DNA of 64,000 nucleotides, from NCBI RefSeq assembly GCF_029504655.1, contig NZ_JAQFIL010000001.1, positions 1,555,001 to 1,619,000 on the forward strand, read 5' to 3'. The notes under the pieces were generated by a model, which was not told the origin of the DNA, made no database searches, and was given only the letters and a program-made list of their open reading frames with translations. The position numbers and the translations under genes were made by a program. Positions 60,711 through 64,000 of the stretch are shown piece after piece; the first letter of the stretch is position 1, and each line of letters opens with the position of its first letter. Source of the stretch: Catalinimonas alkaloidigena (GTDB taxonomy: Bacteria; Bacteroidota; Bacteroidia; Cytophagales; Cyclobacteriaceae).

Positions 60711-62318
60711 TTATTGGGTGACGTTATTATCCTGCTTTTGCTGGTATTCATTTATGACATCTTCATACTCTTTGGTTTTTCTTTGCATTTCTTCCTGCGT
60801 AGCCTGAAGCTCTTCCATATTCTGCCGCATTTCTTCTTCCTGAGCACGCATTTCTTCTGCCTGCTCCTGTGACTGTTCCAGTAAAATACGGGTTTTTTCA
60901 TTCGTTTTGACCGTAGAAAGTGTGGAAGCAATGATTTCACCAAGGTTTTCAGCGAACTCAATCTGATATTTTTTAAAAGGTTGAAAAGCCGCAATCTCAA
61001 GCACACCCATTACATGCTCGTTATATTTGAGTGGTATGATCAGAATACTAGAGGGGGTAGCCTTTCCTAAACCTGAAGTGATGTAAACATAGTCATTCGG
61101 TATTTCTGTCAAATAAATGGTATCTGCTTCCAGATAGGCTTGCCCCACTAACCCTTCGCCAATATCAATACTTTTCTTCAGGTATTTCTTGCGATCATAG
61201 GCATAGCAGGCAATGAGGTCAAGCTGCTTATGATTTTCATCTTCATCATTTAGTACAAATAAGGCTGCCTGGTTAGCATTTAAATATTGTACTACTTTTG
61301 TGACCAACTTATTCCCTAGTTCATCTGTATTATGCTGATATTTTCTGGTAATTTCAGCGGCAATAGACAAGCCTTCTGTTGACCATATACGCCTATTATC
61401 CTCTTCTTTAACTTTTTTCATTTGCTCACGCATTTGAATCAACTCTCCAGCCAGGTTGTCTTTGTTTAAATCCCGATTGTTATCATCTAAACCTATCCAT
61501 TGAACATTATGGTCACCTGAAGTGATTTTTTTGATGAACTCAGAAGCTTGCCTCAGGTTTTTAATAATGCTATCTATGATGCTCTCTTCGTTCAATGCTA
61601 GTTCATCAGTACCGGAATCAAAAATATATTTCTTATTACTTATGGCAAGTTGTTTAAAGAGTGCTTTGCGAGACCTTTCACTTCTTCTAATCCTAAATAT
61701 CACTAATAGTAAAGTTGGTAATCCCAGTATCAAAAGCAACCATTGGATGTATCCAATCAAATCAATGTATAAACCGGCTCTTATATTGGTATCCTTGAGT
61801 ACTGCTTCTTCATATTTATTTATCTTATTACTAAATCGACCATAGTTTTGCATCAGACTATGGCCCTTATCTTTGTACAAAATGGAGAGTGCTGCTTCAT
61901 TTTCGCCTTTATATGCTAAATCATACATATTGTCCAAAAGCTGCATGTAAGCACTCATATCCTCTTTAATAATCTGCATGCTATCCAACTCGCCATAATT
62001 TTGGGAGATGAGGGTTTGTTCTATACTATTCAGGGTATGTAAATAAGACCCTTTTGCAAATTCAAAAGGAGCAATAAACCGTTCTTCCTGAACCAGCATA
62101 TAGCCTCTCACCCCTACATCAGCCAGCATGATATATGTGCTAAGCTGTTTGAGATCAAGCAGAACTTTTTGAGCATGTTTACTTTTTATCTGTTGTTCCT
62201 CTATGATGTAGCGACTGTAAAAAGTAAATAAAGCACCAAAAATAATGGTTAGGATCACTAAGGACATGAAGAAGTTGATCCCTTTCTTCTCAAGCCAGTC
62301 TAATAATTTAGCTTTCAT
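60711..62318 (-). CDS. CHASE3-GAF coiled-coil sensor without kinase domain
   Basis: 535 residues from MKAKLLDWLEKKGINFFMSL (62318), where the first span starts; the frame is open upstream. TM1 (about 10-35), a CHASE3 sensor (AHAQKVLLDLKQLSTYIMLA-like, then DVGVRGYMLVQEERFIAPFE, the CHASE3 marks) and TM2 (YIQWLLLILGLPTLLLVIFR) are followed by a HAMP-like linker. A GAF domain comes next (AALFVLNDEDENHKQLDLIA, GLVGQAYLEADTIYLTEIPN, IPLKYNEHVMGVLEIAAFQP). It ends in an acidic coiled coil (EEEMRQNMEELQATQEEMQR) and then stops, with no HisKA or HATPase, so an output partner is needed. Next to the glutamate receptor-like gene. Confidence 0.88.
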   Translation of the reverse strand: MKAKLLDWLEKKGINFFMSLVILTIIFGALFTFYSRYIIEEQQIKSKHAQKVLLDLKQLSTYIMLADVGVRGYMLVQEERFIAPFEFAKGSYLHTLNSIEQTLISQNYGELDSMQIIKEDMSAYMQLLDNMYDLAYKGENEAALSILYKDKGHSLMQNYGRFSNKINKYEEAVLKDTNIRAGLYIDLIGYIQWLLLILGLPTLLLVIFRIRRSERSRKALFKQLAISNKKYIFDSGTDELALNEESIIDSIIKNLRQASEFIKKITSGDHNVQWIGLDDNNRDLNKDNLAGELIQMREQMKKVKEEDNRRIWSTEGLSIAAEITRKYQHNTDELGNKLVTKVVQYLNANQAALFVLNDEDENHKQLDLIACYAYDRKKYLKKSIDIGEGLVGQAYLEADTIYLTEIPNDYVYITSGLGKATPSSILIIPLKYNEHVMGVLEIAAFQPFKKYQIEFAENLGEIIASTLSTVKTNEKTRILLEQSQEQAEEMRAQEEEMRQNMEELQATQEEMQRKTKEYEDVINEYQQKQDNNVTQ

Positions 62319-62483
62319 CTTTCTTTGAACTCGTGAGTAAATGATCAATAAAAGTATGATCAAAACAGGCAGTGCTCAAATCAAGATGGGTAATAACAAA
62401 ACATTGTAATATTTAAAAAAAATCAGAATAAATTATACTGTTGGGTATAAATCAGGGTGTAGTGATGTTGTTTGCTTATTAGT

Positions 62484-63572
62484 TTATTCGATATTATCTC
62501 TACCTATATATCGATTGATGATACTTCGGTATTCAGGTGAAGTGAGCTTTCTCAGTATAATCACATTCAGGTCATTGCGAAGCGGGCTATCTTCAGGGAT
62601 TGCAAAGCCGTAATTACTAGGAAGTATTCTTCTGGGTAAAATCTCGAGGTCTTCATATGCATCTGTTTGATTTAATAAATATTGAAGAATAGGCTTATCA
62701 TAGATCACTACCTTTAATTCTTCGTTTTGCAGTGCTTGCAACGCATCTTCAGTAGTATCAAATAACGTTGCAAATATACCCTCCCTGGTAAGGTACTCTT
62801 CACTATTGCTGCCTCTCACCGTTCCTACTTTCACATTGGCAAGGTCTTCAATTGATTCAATATTTTGACTTAATGTATTCACAGTGAGGGAAGAGGCTAT
62901 AGCGGCAGTAAGCGTAGAAGTAATTACAATAGCCGTAAACATCCAAACAAAGGCAATAGCTCTACCACCGGCAGTGATGGGAGCCTTATCACCATAGCCT
63001 ACTGTAGTCATCGTTACTGCTGACCACCAAAAAGAGCTTCCTATTCCGCGCATACGTCCTTTTCCAAACATTTCTTTATTCCTTTTTCTTTCAAACAGCC
63101 ACAACAAAATACCGAAGATCAAAATGACAAGACAGAGGACGCCAGCGGCTTTTACAAAGTCCCAGGAAGCTATATTCATGAGTTGGTGAAAGATTCCTTG
63201 CTGGCCCTGACGCATGACTACGCCCATGCCAGAGGAAAAGTAGGAGTGCGTAAAATCCATTCTTGTTTCTCTTTCATCAGTAATCGTAATGGCACCAACA
63301 GCCAGGTCAACTTCACTAGCAGATACTGCATCTAGCAGCGCATCAAGATTCTCATAAGGTTTATATTGAAAGGTTAAATTTAAGTCCTCAGCTACCTTCT
63401 CAAAAAAAAGGATACTTATCCCGCTATAAACACTGTCGGCATTATCAATTACAAAGGGCACAAGAGGTTTAATCCCAACCGTGAGGGTGTCGGGAGAATT
63501 TTCTTCCTGAGCTAAAGTAGGGGTTGAGCATAAATAAATAATACATAATGATAGGAATATGATTTTTCGCAT
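62484..63572 (-). CDS. Prokaryotic ionotropic glutamate receptor-like K+ channel
   Basis: 362 residues from MRKIIFLSLCIIYLCSTPTL (63572). A signal peptide is followed by the split periplasmic ligand-binding domain (S1: LTVGIKPLVPFVIDNADSVY, SEVDLAVGAITITDERETRM; S2: NVKVGTVRGSNSEEYLTREG, VVIYDKPILQYLLNQTD). Between S1 and S2 lies a two-span pore: AAGVLCLVILIFGILLWLF, then a pore helix SFWWSAVTMTTVGYGDKAPI with the potassium filter TVGYGD (190-195), and a second span (AIAFVWMFTAIVITSTLTAA IASS). Same layout as cyanobacterial GluR0, in which glutamate binding opens a K+ channel. The ligand here may differ. It is 165 bp upstream of the CHASE3-GAF gene on the same strand. Confidence 0.93.
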   Translation of the reverse strand: MRKIIFLSLCIIYLCSTPTLAQEENSPDTLTVGIKPLVPFVIDNADSVYSGISILFFEKVAEDLNLTFQYKPYENLDALLDAVSASEVDLAVGAITITDERETRMDFTHSYFSSGMGVVMRQGQQGIFHQLMNIASWDFVKAAGVLCLVILIFGILLWLFERKRNKEMFGKGRMRGIGSSFWWSAVTMTTVGYGDKAPITAGGRAIAFVWMFTAIVITSTLTAAIASSLTVNTLSQNIESIEDLANVKVGTVRGSNSEEYLTREGIFATLFDTTEDALQALQNEELKVVIYDKPILQYLLNQTDAYEDLEILPRRILPSNYGFAIPEDSPLRNDLNVIILRKLTSPEYRSIINRYIGRDNIE

Positions 63573-63690
63573 GGTTAAAAGAAATAATTTTTCCATTTAG
63601 AAAACAAGCTTAGAAAGCTATTGTTATTTATCTGAAATAGTAATCTGCTACTAATTTTTTTTACTGAAATAGTAATTTTTTCAAATTTTC

Positions 63691-64000
63691 ATGGCTGATC
63701 AAAATCATTATAAGGTAGCTGTTTTTGATATCAACGGAACACTCTATCGCAAATCTTCAAAGGAAGAATTTTTTAAATATATCTGCTTTAAGAAGGGGTA
63801 TAAACTTCTGAATATTTTTCAACTGATCATTTTCAAGATTATCGGTAAGGCACGATTAATCAATCAAACTGAGTTTAAGGAAAACTTTTTCAATTACCTG
63901 GATAATCTATCACCAGAAGCTGTAAAAAAATATGCCCAGGAATACTGGCACATTGAGTTTCCGCAATATTTCAATGAGAAGCTGATGAAAAGAGTAGAAG
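63691..64000 (+). CDS. HAD-family hydrolase, 3' end outside window
   Basis: The ATG at 63691 opens at least 103 codons that stay open to the window end. YKVAVFDINGTLYRKSSKEE has the HAD motif I (DxNGTLY), where the usual second Asp is Asn, an uncommon change at a catalytic position. KYICFKKGYKLLNIFQLIIF and KIIGKARLINQTEFKENFFN then NYLDNLSPEAVKKYAQEYW match the cap of HAD-IB subfamily hydrolases (phosphoserine phosphatase-like, lipid phosphatase types). The rest of the gene must be seen to judge activity. Confidence 0.8.
   Translation, partial: MADQNHYKVAVFDINGTLYRKSSKEEFFKYICFKKGYKLLNIFQLIIFKIIGKARLINQTEFKENFFNYLDNLSPEAVKKYAQEYWHIEFPQYFNEKLMKRVE

Noticed and set aside
1..64000. tRNA, rRNA or tmRNA genes
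   Set aside because: No sequence with the conserved arms or rRNA words was found by reading; a tRNAscan/Infernal run would be decisive.

Overview
The window looks like chromosome of a Bacteroidota bacterium, most likely a marine Cytophagales-type organism. The evidence is a moderate GC content, many Sec signal peptides and lipoproteins, a TonB-dependent receptor, DUF4252 proteins beside an ECF sigma factor, a GPP34 protein, and promoters that fit TTG-N20-TAnnTTTG. No rRNA, tRNA, CRISPR array, prophage or intact insertion sequence was seen. Most of it is ordinary single-gene housekeeping and accessory DNA, with repeats and decayed genes in the gaps.

Layout. 1-5 kb: an LVIVD beta-propeller cut by the window edge, a YVTN-like propeller with a Met/His-rich loop, a lipoprotein amidase, a decayed propeller gene and a DUF2179 membrane protein. 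5-15 kb: DUF502, an AI-2E family transporter, a radical SAM protein, a 37-residue lysine-rich protein with its own terminator, a Nudix hydrolase, GPP34 and a PhoD-like phosphatase. 14.5-21.3 kb: a two-repeat secreted protein, a GH13 amylase, an outer membrane protein, TauE/SafE, and an ArsR-SRPBCC-DoxX-YdeI operon with a clear promoter/operator. 21.5-27.9 kb: a secreted beta-helix protein, a duplicated 128-bp element, and several small hypothetical genes.

27.9-29.4 kb is the most unusual stretch. A small GIY-YIG nuclease gene is flanked on both sides by one family of REP-like repeats, and a 196-bp unit is repeated in tandem nearly four times directly downstream. 29.5-37 kb holds a subtilase with a convergent I9-like stand-alone gene, DUF302, a fatty acid hydroxylase, a TonB-dependent receptor and glycerate kinase. 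37-49 kb holds a universal stress protein, a SerC-like aminotransferase, a small ArsR-like regulator, an S9 peptidase, a tesA-like esterase divergent from a ybbA-ybbP-like ABC pair (the gene order known from E. coli), and an amidohydrolase.

49-64 kb holds a histone H1-like protein, a Tat-exported Gfo/Idh/MocA oxidoreductase, a heavily decayed YtcJ-type amidohydrolase pseudogene, a TPR histidine kinase and a sugar phosphate isomerase-like protein. A six-gene operon follows (ECF sigma, membrane anti-sigma-like protein, two DUF4252 proteins, ABC ATPase, ABC permease). Last come a CHASE3-GAF coiled-coil sensor without a kinase domain, a prokaryotic ionotropic glutamate receptor-like channel with a potassium filter, and the start of a HAD-family phosphatase gene.

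Several neighbouring genes converge with stop codons overlapping by 4 bp, and convergent pairs often share a hairpin, so the gene-bearing parts are compact. The sequence decay is concentrated at about 3.9-4.4, 23.3-23.7, 24.5-29.4, 51.5-52.4 and 60-60.6 kb.
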